This document shows positions 38,001-45,584 of a stretch of DNA of 64,000 nt, one piece after another. The stretch is from Peterkaempfera podocarpi. Its GTDB lineage: Bacteria > Actinomycetota > Actinomycetes > Streptomycetales > Streptomycetaceae. Numbering within the stretch: position 1 is the first letter of the stretch; every line of letters begins with the position of its first letter. Below the pieces are notes generated by a model. It did not search any database and was not told where the DNA came from. It saw only the letters and a program-made list of their open reading frames with translations. A program made the translations under genes and the position numbers. The stretch is from NCBI RefSeq assembly GCF_042466665.1, contig NZ_CP162102.1, positions 5,580,001 through 5,644,000 of the forward strand, given 5' to 3'.

Positions 38001-40587
38001 TCAGGTCGGGCCGCCCCAGATAGCCGCGGGCCAGCCGGTCGCCGCCCAGGTACAGCTCGCCGGGCGCCCCGGGCGGCACCGGCTGAAGGCCGCCGTCCAG
38101 GACGAGGCAGCGGGCGCCGGGCAGTGGGCGGCCGATCGGGGTGGTGCCGGCCTCCTCCCCCCGGGGGCCGTCGGCCAGGACCTCATGGACGGTGATGCCC
38201 ACGGTGGCCTCGGTCGGCCCGTAGTGGTTGAAGACCGCGCAGCGGCCCGCCGCGGCGAGCCCACGCGCCCAGGCGTACGAGGACGCCTCACCGCCGAGCA
38301 CCAGCGCCCGGCGCGGAAGCAGCCGTTCGACCGGGACGTCGGCGGTGAGCGCGGCCAGATGGGAGGGCGTCATCTTCAGGTAGTCGATGCCCAGCCGCTC
38401 CATCCGCTCGGCCAGTTCGACCCCCGCGGTGCGGCGGGGCAGCAGATGGACCCGGCCTCCGGTGGCGAACGCCAGATAGAGCATGGTGATGCTGAAGTCG
38501 AAGGAGAGCGACTGGAGCAGCCCGTAGCTCGCCCCGGGCACGATCCGCAGCCGCTCCCGCACCCCGGCCAGGTAGTTGAGGATCTGCCGGTGCTGTACGG
38601 CGACGCCCTTGGGGCGGCCGGTGGAGCCGGAGGTGTAGATCACATAGGCCAGGTGGTCGGGGCCCGAGCACTCCGGCAGCGGTGCGCCGTCCTCCTCGGC
38701 GGCCTGCCCGGTGTGCTGCTCGTCCAGCAGGATCTGCGGGCCGTCCCAGTCGGGCAGGCGGTCCCGGACGGTGCTGTCGGTGACCAGGACGGCGACCTGC
38801 GCGTCGGCCAGCAGGCCGCAGAGCCGGGCCGGGGGCTGCTCGGGGTCCATCGGCAGATAGCCGGCGCCCGCCTTGAGCGCGGCGAGCAGGCCGACCGCGA
38901 GGTCGGGGGACTGCTCCAGGCACACCGCCACCCGGTCGTCGGGGCCGACGCCCAGCGCTCCGAGTCTTCGGGCCAGTTGGTTGGAGCGCCGGTCCAGCTC
39001 GCGGTAGCTGAGCGTCTGCTCCTCGAAGACCAGGGCGGGCGCATCGGGGTGGGCGGCGGCGGTGTCGGTGAACAGCCGGGTGAGGGTGGCGGGACCGGCC
39101 GGTGGCAGCTCGGGGCCAGTCGCCCAGTCGGTGAGGACGGCCGTGCGCTCGGCGGCGCCGAGCAGCGGCAGCGCGGAGACCGGCCGGTCGGGCTCGGCTG
39201 CGGCCGCGGTGACCAGCACGGTGAGGCGTTCGGCGAACCCCTCGACGGTGGCGGCGTCGAAGAGGCCGCTGCGGTAGGTGAAGAGGCCGCTGAGGCCGTC
39301 CTCCTGCTCGCTCATGTAGAGCGCCAGGTCGAAGTGGGTGCTGGTGCCCTCGAAGGTGAAGCCCTCGGTCTGCCAGCCGGTGGGAGCGGGCTCGGCGGTG
39401 CGGTCGCCGTAGTTCTGGAAGGCGAAGGTGGTCTGGAACACCGCGGAGCGGCTGACGTCCCGTACCACGGAGAGGTCGGCGACCATCTGCTCGAAGGGGA
39501 CCTCCTGGTGCGCATAGGCGTCCAGGGTCCGTTCGCGGACCTGGCGGACCAACTGGCCGAAGGTGGGGTCGTCCGCCAGCCGGGTGCGGATCGGCAGCAT
39601 ATTGACGAAGGCGCCGACCACGCCCTCCAGTTCGCGGTGCAGCCGGCCGGCCACCGGGGAGCCGATCGCGAAGTCCCGCATGCCGCTGTGCCGTGACAGC
39701 AGTACCTGGTACGCGGCCAGCAGCACCATGTAGGTGGAGGCGCCGCAGGACCGGGCGAGGGCGTTGATCCGGTCGGTCAGTCCGCGGTCCCAGCGGAAGG
39801 AGTGCGCGGCGCCGTCGAAGGTGAGGACCGGCGGCCGGGGCCGGTCGCCCGGGAGGTCGAGCGGGGGGACGCCGGCCAGTTCGTCCTGCCAGTAGGCGCG
39901 GTCGCCGGCGAGCGAGCCGTCCTCCAGACGCCCGCGCTGCCAGTGCGCGTAGTCGCCGAACCGGACCTCGGGGGCCGGCAGCCGGGCCGGGACGCCATGG
40001 GCGTGCTGGGCGTAGAGGGCGTCCAGCTCGCGCTGCAGCAGATCGACCGACCAGCCGTCGCAGACGATGTGGTGCAGCACCAGCGCCAGCACATGGTCGT
40101 CGGGGCCGAGGCCGATCAGCAGCGGGCGCAGCAGCGGCCCGCGGGCCAGGTCGAACGGCTCCGCGACGGCGTCGCGGACCAGCGCCGCGGCGGTGGCGGC
40201 CGGATCGTCACCGCCCGCCTCGACATGGCGGGCGGTCACCGGGCCGGGGTCGGCGACGACCACCTCGGCGGTGCCCTCCTCGGTGCCGGTGAAGGACATC
40301 CGCAGGCTCTCGTGCCGGGCGACCAGATCGGTGAGCGCGGCGTCCAGGGCGGCACGGTCGAGCGGGCCGCGCAGCCGGCGGGTGGGGGCGAGGACATAGC
40401 CGGCGCCGCCGGGGGCGAACTGCTCCATGAACCACAGCCGCTCCTGCCCGCTGGAGAGCGGGGGTGCGGTGCCCTCGGGCCGGCGTGGGACCACGCGGGT
40501 GGGCCGCCCGGCGCCCTTCAGCCGCTGGGCGAGCAGGGCCCGCTTCGCATCGGACCACTGCGACTGCAGGGCCTGGGGTTCGGTCAT
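35083..40587 (-). CDS. NRPS (C-A-T-TE) fused to MFS transporter
   Basis: A 1834-residue fusion. C domain: HHIVCDG at 172-178. A domain: YTSGSTGRPKG; the specificity positions read D-F-T-K-V-G-H-V-G-K, close to known Asp codes. T domain: DLGGHSL. The thioesterase (about 1080-1350) has GHCGLG, so its nucleophile is Cys1183 instead of Ser, with GDRDPA and EAGHFF supplying Asp and His. From residue 1392 a full MFS exporter with about 10-12 helices follows (FLGVAFGQQVSMIG, GAVVDRGDRRRIM). The ATG at 40587 has GAGGA upstream. It probably adds the last residue, releases the product and exports it. NRPS-exporter fusions are uncommon. Confidence 0.88.
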   Translation of the reverse strand: MTEPQALQSQWSDAKRALLAQRLKGAGRPTRVVPRRPEGTAPPLSSGQERLWFMEQFAPGGAGYVLAPTRRLRGPLDRAALDAALTDLVARHESLRMSFTGTEEGTAEVVVADPGPVTARHVEAGGDDPAATAAALVRDAVAEPFDLARGPLLRPLLIGLGPDDHVLALVLHHIVCDGWSVDLLQRELDALYAQHAHGVPARLPAPEVRFGDYAHWQRGRLEDGSLAGDRAYWQDELAGVPPLDLPGDRPRPPVLTFDGAAHSFRWDRGLTDRINALARSCGASTYMVLLAAYQVLLSRHSGMRDFAIGSPVAGRLHRELEGVVGAFVNMLPIRTRLADDPTFGQLVRQVRERTLDAYAHQEVPFEQMVADLSVVRDVSRSAVFQTTFAFQNYGDRTAEPAPTGWQTEGFTFEGTSTHFDLALYMSEQEDGLSGLFTYRSGLFDAATVEGFAERLTVLVTAAAAEPDRPVSALPLLGAAERTAVLTDWATGPELPPAGPATLTRLFTDTAAAHPDAPALVFEEQTLSYRELDRRSNQLARRLGALGVGPDDRVAVCLEQSPDLAVGLLAALKAGAGYLPMDPEQPPARLCGLLADAQVAVLVTDSTVRDRLPDWDGPQILLDEQHTGQAAEEDGAPLPECSGPDHLAYVIYTSGSTGRPKGVAVQHRQILNYLAGVRERLRIVPGASYGLLQSLSFDFSITMLYLAFATGGRVHLLPRRTAGVELAERMERLGIDYLKMTPSHLAALTADVPVERLLPRRALVLGGEASSYAWARGLAAAGRCAVFNHYGPTEATVGITVHEVLADGPRGEEAGTTPIGRPLPGARCLVLDGGLQPVPPGAPGELYLGGDRLARGYLGRPDLTDERFVQDPYGPPGSRLYRTGDLARWRSDGTLEFLGRSDDQIKVRGYRVEPAEIEAALTDLLPGVTQAVVLARGEGVRQTLVAYLERPGGAELPPPAELRARLLDVLPDYMVPARWVALEQFPLQAHGKVDRKALPEPEDAPATGYEPPATPEEQQIAGMWAELLDRPQVGALDDFFDLGGHSLLATQVVARLRRAFPDRAVPIGLMDLFQHSTVRALAALAASSDADRGPRRLLHRLTPARPAGAGPVTASLVCAPYGGGSALIYKPLADELPDDWALHSIAVPGHELGEEAEPFDEVAARCAQEVLDGVEGPVVLYGHCGLGVMLTVEIARRLEAAGREVAAVHLGGIFPFARPKGRGAALAARLARVSERLRSDQSMINALTAAGLDVDEVDPEQLRLIVRNRRSGTLEAERYFGDLYETEGAVLRAPVIAVVGDRDPATEFHQERFREWHRVTGTTAAVVLDEAGHFFLKYRAAELSEIITQVHRDVADGSEDRHRRRPDATWWLEDVSRDPDALPDRAGQVRPGMGRFLGVAFGQQVSMIGSALTEFALPIWIYLHTGSLAQFGLLATLALVPGILAAPLAGAVVDRGDRRRIMLCGDLAAGATQAVMLGLALADALQVWHVYLLIVVLSVSLTFQRFAWGSAVPQMVPKRYLGRANGVVQMTAGFAQFLVPLFAVGLLAAVDLRGILLLDVGSYLAAIGTVALVRFPATMAWHRRESVAAEIREGFRRSLGSRHFRAMLVFFAVLNVFLSPLFLLTTPLVLSIGRLSATGWVATGGGLGATLGGVGLLVWGGPRRHRLRGVLLATLALAAAALVTGLRPSLPLVALGAFGMALGLALVNGIYATIIQTKVPQRFHGRVIAVNTMVAWSTLPLGFAVIVPFGPRLLQPLMDPGGALASTVGRVIGTGDGRGIGLLYLLFGSAMALLALICLWVPVLARFDREVPDAPSDDLVGLEALRARTAGDDTH

Positions 40588-40717
40588 CGAAGTCCTCGGT
40601 GTCGGCGGCGCCCCCGCGGCGGCGCGGGGGGCTCGGAGGGGCACGGGAGCGGAGCGGTGGGACCGGGATGCCGCCGCTGCGCGGGGGACGTCGGGTGGTG
40701 CTGCCGGGGCCGGCGCC

Positions 40718-40749
40718 GGATCGGTGCGGGGCCGGATCGGTGCGGGGCC
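40718..40749. repeat. 16-bp tandem repeat in NRPS upstream region
   Basis: Two direct copies of GGATCGGTGCGGGGCC lie head to tail, about 130-160 bases upstream of the NRPS-MFS start, in a very GC-rich stretch. Confidence 0.5.
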
Positions 40750-40860
40750 GTGCGGGGCGGCACGGTGATCGGGGGCCGTGCGGCGGGGCGCGGCGGTCGG
40801 CGGCCGGGCACGGCTCTGCGCCGAGGGCGGTGACGCTGGGTCACATCGGGACTGCGGGGG

Positions 40861-42810
40861 TCAGGAGTGCTCCCGGTAGCCCCGGTTGCCCGCTCCGGCG
40901 GGCTCCGGTGCGGCCTGCTGCGACGGCTCCCGGTCGGCCGGGACCGCCCGCAGTGCGCTGCGCCGGTGCAGCATGCCGTCCCCGTCCAGCCCGATCAGCC
41001 GCCCGGCCTGGCCGGCCAGCAGTACGGCGCCCCTGGCGGGTCCCAGTGGCTGCCAGCTGTCCTTGGGATCGGGCAGCCGGTGCCGTACGGTGTCATGCTC
41101 GTCGATCGCGTAGAGCCGGCCGTTGACCGAGGTGAGGGCGCGCAGTCCGGCGGGCGGTGCGAGGACGCGCCAGGTCCTGGCGGCGCCGTCCGGTGCGGTG
41201 CCCTGTGGAGCCGTCCACAGGGTGCCGTCGGTGTCCAGGGTGAACAGGCGCCCGTCGCTGACGGCCAGTGCCCGGGTGCCCTCGGGGCAGCGGTCCACCA
41301 CCGTCCAGGGGGCCGGTTCCGGGACGGGCGGACGGGTGAGCAGCCGGCCTGCCCGGTCCACTGCGTAGAGGTGGAGCGGGCCGCCGGGGAAGGCCTCGCG
41401 CGGCGCCGCCAGGGCGATGATCCCCGGAGCCGGCCCGGCCGGACGCAGCCGGCGGTTCTGCCCGTCGGCGGGCCTCACCCCGAGGGTGCCGTCGGCCGAC
41501 GCCGCGAACAGCCAGGGACCGGCGCCGGCGACGGCCTGTGCGCCGGGGGCGGAGCCGATCGGGGTCCACCGGTCGCGGCGGGACGGGGCGGCCAGCCGGG
41601 TCAGCACATTGCGGGTGATCCGGTCCACGACGGGATCGCCGAGGGCGGCCCCCCAGTTGACGGTTCCGGCGTTGAAGACCGTGCCCGCGCCGGACTCGAA
41701 GACGCCCAGCACGGCCCGGCCGCCCTGCCCGAAGGCGTCCCAGTGCCGCAGGTCCGCCGTGGCCAGCACAACGAAGGAGGCCGGGGTGCCGTCCCTTCCG
41801 GTGGCCGCGGGGACGCCGTCGGTGAACTCCAGGTCGGCGGCGTCCGTCTCATAGCCGATGCCGCCCCGGGCGAAGCTGTCGCCGTCGGCCAGGCCCGTGC
41901 CCTCGAAGACCCAGTGCTCGGCGAAGGCGACGGTGTACGCCTCACGCCGCATCTCGTCCATGGCGGGGCCCCAGCAGCCGGCGCCGGTGCGGAAGCTCAG
42001 CCCGGTGAGGGTGTTCTCCGGCCGGTTCACCGGGTCGCTGGACCACTCCACCGTGGTGCGCTCGGGGGCGGTGGCGGCGACCGGGTCGGCCGCGGCGTCA
42101 CGGTGGCAGACCATGGTGCGGCCGCCGTCCTCCAGCCGCATCTGCCACCAGGCGGTGTTGGCCCCGAAGATCGCGAGGTTGCCGCCGGCCCGGACGAACC
42201 CCTCCACCCGGTCCCGCATCTCCCAGGTCCAGTACTCGTCGTGGCCGTTGACCACCAGCAGCCGGTGCTCGCGCAGGGCGTCCGGGTCGAGATGCAGATC
42301 GAGGTTGGAGCAGTAGTCGACGTCGGGGCCGTGGGCGCGCAGCCAGTTCATCAGTCCCTCCTCCCAGCGCTCGGGAGGCGGTCCGCCGCCGGGACGGTCG
42401 AAAGTGACCCGGGTCGCGCGCGCCGGGTCCTCCGTCCAGTAGAGGCCCTCGCCGGGCACTCCGCTGCGGTTGTAGGCCTGCCAGGTGGTGAACGGCACCG
42501 AGAGCAGGATCCGCGCCCGGCGGCCGGTCCGGGCCGGGCGGACCACGAACCAGACCTCGCTGTCCTCGCCCCGGCCCGGGCTGAAGACCGCGCGGTAGAG
42601 CGAGCTGCGCCAGCTGTGCGGGACCTCCAGCACCCAGCTGCCGCCGGTCACCGCTGCCCGGTGCACCGTGCGGCCGTCCACGGCGTCCTCCACCGTCACC
42701 CGGCCCGGCATCTCGCCGGTCACCGTGAAGCGGAGTCCTTCGCCTTGTCGGCAGGAGGTCGCCGCCGCGTACGCCACCAAGGTCACTGCACGCCGCCTTC
42801 CGCTCGGCAT
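40861..42810 (-). CDS. N,N-dimethylformamidase beta-subunit-like protein with beta-propeller tail
   Basis: A 649-residue protein in two parts. Residues about 10-400 match the C-terminal domain of the DMFase large subunit family (WQAYNRSGVPGEGLYW, YCSNLDLHLDP, NGHDEYWTWEMRDRV, GGNLAIFGANTAWWQMR), a glutamine-amidotransferase-like fold. Residues about 415-625 hold repeated WTVVDR/WRVLAP/WQPLG blades, a beta-propeller. There is no signal peptide. The conserved part starts at residue 9, so GTG 42786 is an alternative start. It follows two dre-like sites and lies on the same strand as the NRPS-MFS gene, so it is probably part of the cluster; it may hydrolyse an amide or act as a tailoring enzyme. 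Confidence 0.75.
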   Translation of the reverse strand: MPSGRRRAVTLVAYAAATSCRQGEGLRFTVTGEMPGRVTVEDAVDGRTVHRAAVTGGSWVLEVPHSWRSSLYRAVFSPGRGEDSEVWFVVRPARTGRRARILLSVPFTTWQAYNRSGVPGEGLYWTEDPARATRVTFDRPGGGPPPERWEEGLMNWLRAHGPDVDYCSNLDLHLDPDALREHRLLVVNGHDEYWTWEMRDRVEGFVRAGGNLAIFGANTAWWQMRLEDGGRTMVCHRDAAADPVAATAPERTTVEWSSDPVNRPENTLTGLSFRTGAGCWGPAMDEMRREAYTVAFAEHWVFEGTGLADGDSFARGGIGYETDAADLEFTDGVPAATGRDGTPASFVVLATADLRHWDAFGQGGRAVLGVFESGAGTVFNAGTVNWGAALGDPVVDRITRNVLTRLAAPSRRDRWTPIGSAPGAQAVAGAGPWLFAASADGTLGVRPADGQNRRLRPAGPAPGIIALAAPREAFPGGPLHLYAVDRAGRLLTRPPVPEPAPWTVVDRCPEGTRALAVSDGRLFTLDTDGTLWTAPQGTAPDGAARTWRVLAPPAGLRALTSVNGRLYAIDEHDTVRHRLPDPKDSWQPLGPARGAVLLAGQAGRLIGLDGDGMLHRRSALRAVPADREPSQQAAPEPAGAGNRGYREHS

Positions 42811-42859
42811 CCTGCCGACCCGGCGGCGTCACTGACGCACCGTCCGACAAAATCCCCCG

Positions 42860-42874
42860 TTGGTCCAGACCAGT
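42860..42874. promoter_or_regulatory. GntR/HutC-type operator-like site 1 upstream of the DMFase-like gene
   Basis: TTGGTCCAGACCAGT matches the DasR-type core TGGTCTAGACCA except for one base. It lies 50 bases upstream of the DMFase-like start and 7 bases from a second similar site. Confidence 0.5.
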
Positions 42875-42880
42875 CGGAGA

Positions 42881-42895
42881 TTGGCATAGACCAAT
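42881..42895. promoter_or_regulatory. GntR/HutC-type operator-like site 2 upstream of the DMFase-like gene
   Basis: ATTGGCATAGACCAAT contains a symmetric TTGG...CCAA core and differs from TGGTCTAGACCA at two positions. The start-to-start spacing to site 1 is 21 bases, two helical turns, which would allow cooperative binding. Confidence 0.45.
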
Positions 42896-42980
42896 GGTGG
42901 GGTCAAGGCCGATGGCGGGGGTCCGCCGCCCGAATCGCCGAAGCCCGCCCGGCGGACCGGGTGGCGGTGCGCCGGGCGGA

Positions 42981-43052
42981 CGGTCGGTGTGCGACGGACG
43001 GTCGGTGTGCGACGGGCGGTCGGTGTGCGACGGGCGGTCGGTGTGCGACGGG
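42981..43052. repeat. Four tandem copies of an 18-bp repeat
   Basis: CGGTCGGTGTGCGACGGG repeats four times without spacers (42981, 42999, 43017, 43035; the first copy has one mismatch). It lies between the DMFase-like start and the aldo/keto reductase stop. No spacer sequences, so it is not a CRISPR. Confidence 0.9.
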
Positions 43053-43078
43053 AGTGTGGCGAATGCGCGGACCGCGGC

Positions 43079-44056
43079 TCAGTGGCCGCTGACGGCGTGC
43101 GGGGTGTAGGGCTGCTCCAGCTGCTCGGCCTCCTTGTCGTCGAGCTGGAGGTCCAGGGCGGCCAGGGCGTCCTCCAGGTGGCGGTCCTTGGTGGCGCCGA
43201 CGATGGGGGCGGTCACCGTCGGCTGCCGGAGCAGCCAGGCCAGTGCCACCTGGGCGCGGGTGACGCCGCGCTCGTCCGCGATCCGGCCGACCGCCTCCAC
43301 GATCTCGCGGTCGCCCTCGGGGTAGAGAGTCTTGCCGAACTCGTCGGTGCGGGCCCTGGCGGTCTCGGTGCCCCACTCGCGGGTGAGGCGGCCGCGGGCC
43401 AGCGGGCTCCAGGGGAGGATGCCCACGCCCTGGTCGGCGCAGAGCGGGAGCATCTCGCGCTCCTCCTCGCGGTAGAGCAGGTTGTAGTGGTTCTGCATGG
43501 AGGCGAACCGCGTCCAGCCGTGCCGCTCCGCGGTGTGCTGGGCCTTGGCGAACTGCCAGGCGTACATCGAGCTGGCGCCGATGTAGCGGGCCTTGCCCGC
43601 CTTCACCACATCGTGCAGGGCCTCCATGGTCTCCTCGACGGGAGTGCGGGGGTCCCAGCGGTGGATCTGGTAGAGGTCGACATAGTCCGTGCCCAGGCGG
43701 CGCAGGCTGTTGTCGATCTCGGTCATGATCGCCTTGCGGGACAGCCCGCGGCCGTTGGGCCCGGGGCGCATCACGCCATGGACCTTGGTGGCGATCACGA
43801 TCTCCTCGCGGCGGGCGAAGTCGGCGAGCGCCCGGCCGACGATCTCCTCGCTGGTGCCGTCGGAGTACACATTGGCGGTGTCGAAGAAGGTGATGCCGGC
43901 CTCGACCGCCCGCCTGATCAGCGGCCGGGACTGCTCCTCGTCCAGGGTCCACTCATGGTTGCCGCGCTCGGGGATGCCGTAGCTCATGCAGCCGAGGCAG
44001 AGCCGGGAGACATCCATACCGGTGGATCCGAGTTTCACGTACTGCATCGTCCTCAT
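43079..44056 (-). CDS. Aldo/keto reductase
   Basis: A 325-residue NADPH-dependent oxidoreductase of the aldo/keto reductase superfamily. The catalytic tetrad can be read as Asp and Tyr in FFDTANVYSDG, Lys in VIATKVHG and His in LYQIHRWD. The C-terminal cofactor-binding part (PIVGATKDRHLEDALAALD) is normal. Two starts are possible, ATG 44056 (AAGGA just upstream) and ATG 44047. It reduces a carbonyl compound; the substrate is unknown. It lies between the NRPS cluster and a sugar transporter and reads toward the cluster, but the tandem repeat and distance make cluster membership uncertain. Confidence 0.9.
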   Translation of the reverse strand: MRTMQYVKLGSTGMDVSRLCLGCMSYGIPERGNHEWTLDEEQSRPLIRRAVEAGITFFDTANVYSDGTSEEIVGRALADFARREEIVIATKVHGVMRPGPNGRGLSRKAIMTEIDNSLRRLGTDYVDLYQIHRWDPRTPVEETMEALHDVVKAGKARYIGASSMYAWQFAKAQHTAERHGWTRFASMQNHYNLLYREEEREMLPLCADQGVGILPWSPLARGRLTREWGTETARARTDEFGKTLYPEGDREIVEAVGRIADERGVTRAQVALAWLLRQPTVTAPIVGATKDRHLEDALAALDLQLDDKEAEQLEQPYTPHAVSGH

Positions 44057-44405
44057 GCTTCCTTGGCGCTCGCTGGGGGCGCGCGCCGGCAGTGCGGGGT
44101 GGCGCGGCCCGGGGACGCGGGGTCTCGTCCCTGCAGGGCAGGCTCTCACCTGCGTTGACCGTGCAGAACCGGATTCCGGTCACCGGAGAAGGTGTCGCAG
44201 GGACTCCAGCCGCTCGGCGCAGCGGTCGGCCGATGCATGGCCATGATGCTTTTGTTTTCCGGGAGTTGGGCGCTGACCTGCGGTGTCTGCCGGGCTGTGG
44301 CGCGTTTTGCAATCGTTACCGAAGGCCGCATGGACACTGATCCGCGCCACTCATAAGTTTTGCGCGTTGACAAATAGTCAGGATCTCCGGAGAGGGGCGA
44401 CTTCC
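44057..44405. other. Intergenic region between divergent reductase and sugar transporter
   Basis: The 349 bases must contain promoters in both directions. The right end holds TTGACA (44367-44372) inside a small inverted repeat. The AT content is higher than in the surroundings (for example GTTTTGCGCG and TTTTGTTTTC), as expected for promoters. No RNA gene seen. Confidence 0.4.
44368..44380. promoter_or_regulatory. Small inverted repeat upstream of xylF-like gene
   Basis: TGAC-AAATA-GTCA lies 25 bases before the substrate-binding protein start and overlaps a TTGACA hexamer. It could be an operator for a ROK/LacI-type sugar repressor, but the half-sites are only four bases. Confidence 0.3.
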
Positions 44406-45506
44406 ATGATCAAGCGATCGGGTGTGCTGCTGGCGGCGGGGCTTCCACTGGTGCTGGCCCTGGCTGCATGCGGCTCCAACGGCGGTTCGACATCGGCAGG
44501 CGGCGACAGCAGCAAGCCGGCGGCCAAGGGGAAGATCGGCGTCATCCTCCCCGACACCAAGTCCTCCGCCCGGTGGGAGAGCGCCGACCGGAAGTATCTG
44601 GAGCAGGCCTTCAAGGCGGCCGGCCTGCAGTACGACATCCAGAACGCCCAGGGCGACAAGGCCCAGTTCCAGACCATCGCCGACCAGATGCTGACCAGCG
44701 GCGTCAATGTGCTGATCATCGTCAATCTGGACAGCGGAACCGGCAAGGCCGTCCTGGACAAGGCCAAGCAGCAGGGCGTGGCCACCATCGACTACGACCG
44801 GCTCACCCTCGGCGGCAGCGCCAAGTACTACGTCTCCTTCGACAACGTCGCGGTCGGCAAGCTGCAGGGCGAAGGGCTGCAGAAGTGCCTCACCGACGAG
44901 GGGAAGAAGGACGCGAAGATCGTCTACCTCAACGGCTCGCCCACCGACAACAACGCGACGCTCTTCAAGCAGGGCTACGACGGAGTGCTGTCCAAGGTCT
45001 CCGGCTACCAGAAGGTCGCCGACCAGTCCGTCCCGGACTGGGACAACCAGCAGGCCGGCACCATCTTCGAGCAGATGTACACCCAGCAGGGCGGCAAGAT
45101 CGACGGAGTGCTGGCCGCCAACGACGGACTGGGCAGCGCGGCCATCGCGGTGCTGAAGAAGAACGGCGTCAACGGCAAGGTCCCCGTCACCGGGCAGGAC
45201 GCCACCGTCCAGGGCCTGCAGAACATCCTCAACGGCGACCAGTGCATGACCGTCTACAAGGCCGTCAAGAAGGAGGCCGACGCCGCCTCCCAGCTCGCCA
45301 TCGCCCTGGCCGGCGGCACCGAGGGCCAGACCACCGGCACGATCCACGATCCCGAGGGCAACCGGGACGTCCCCTCCGTGCTGCTCCAGCCCGAGGCGAT
45401 CACCAAGGACAACATCAAGACCGTGGTCGACGACGGCTTCGTCACCAAGGACGAGCTCTGCACGGGCGACTACGCCGACAAGTGCGCCAAGGCCGGGATC
45501 CAGTAA
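44406..45506 (+). CDS. xylF: Sugar ABC transporter substrate-binding lipoprotein (xylose type)
   Basis: A 366-residue lipoprotein. The signal peptide ends at LALAAC with the lipidated Cys22. The mature protein is a type I periplasmic binding fold of the ribose/xylose class: GKIGVILPDTKSSARWESADRKYL, TIDYDRLTLGGSAKYYVSFDN and LAANDGLGSAAIAVLKKNG are typical of D-xylose binding proteins. It is the first gene of a three-gene import operon. A hairpin behind it probably lets it be made in excess over the membrane parts. The sugar is inferred from similarity, so the symbol is tentative. Confidence 0.8.
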   Translation: MIKRSGVLLAAGLPLVLALAACGSNGGSTSAGGDSSKPAAKGKIGVILPDTKSSARWESADRKYLEQAFKAAGLQYDIQNAQGDKAQFQTIADQMLTSGVNVLIIVNLDSGTGKAVLDKAKQQGVATIDYDRLTLGGSAKYYVSFDNVAVGKLQGEGLQKCLTDEGKKDAKIVYLNGSPTDNNATLFKQGYDGVLSKVSGYQKVADQSVPDWDNQQAGTIFEQMYTQQGGKIDGVLAANDGLGSAAIAVLKKNGVNGKVPVTGQDATVQGLQNILNGDQCMTVYKAVKKEADAASQLAIALAGGTEGQTTGTIHDPEGNRDVPSVLLQPEAITKDNIKTVVDDGFVTKDELCTGDYADKCAKAGIQ

Positions 45507-45523
45507 GCGGAGCCTCCCAGACC

Positions 45524-45560
45524 GCCCCGGTGCCGGGTCTGCCTCCCCCGGCACCGGGGC
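45524..45560 (+). terminator. Hairpin between xylF- and xylG-like genes
   Basis: A 14-bp stem (45524-45537 with 45547-45560) with a 9-base loop lies in the 78-base gap inside the operon. It may act as a partial terminator or 3' stabiliser that raises binding-protein output. Confidence 0.65.
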
Positions 45561-45584
45561 TCGCACGACGACCCAGGAAGACAC

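Noticed and set aside
37456..39696. 746-codon plus-strand frame inside the NRPS-MFS gene
   Set aside because: Mirror of the NRPS adenylation domain; no motif and no ribosome-binding site.
42981..43052. CRISPR array
   Set aside because: The 18-bp units are adjacent with no spacers, and no cas genes occur.
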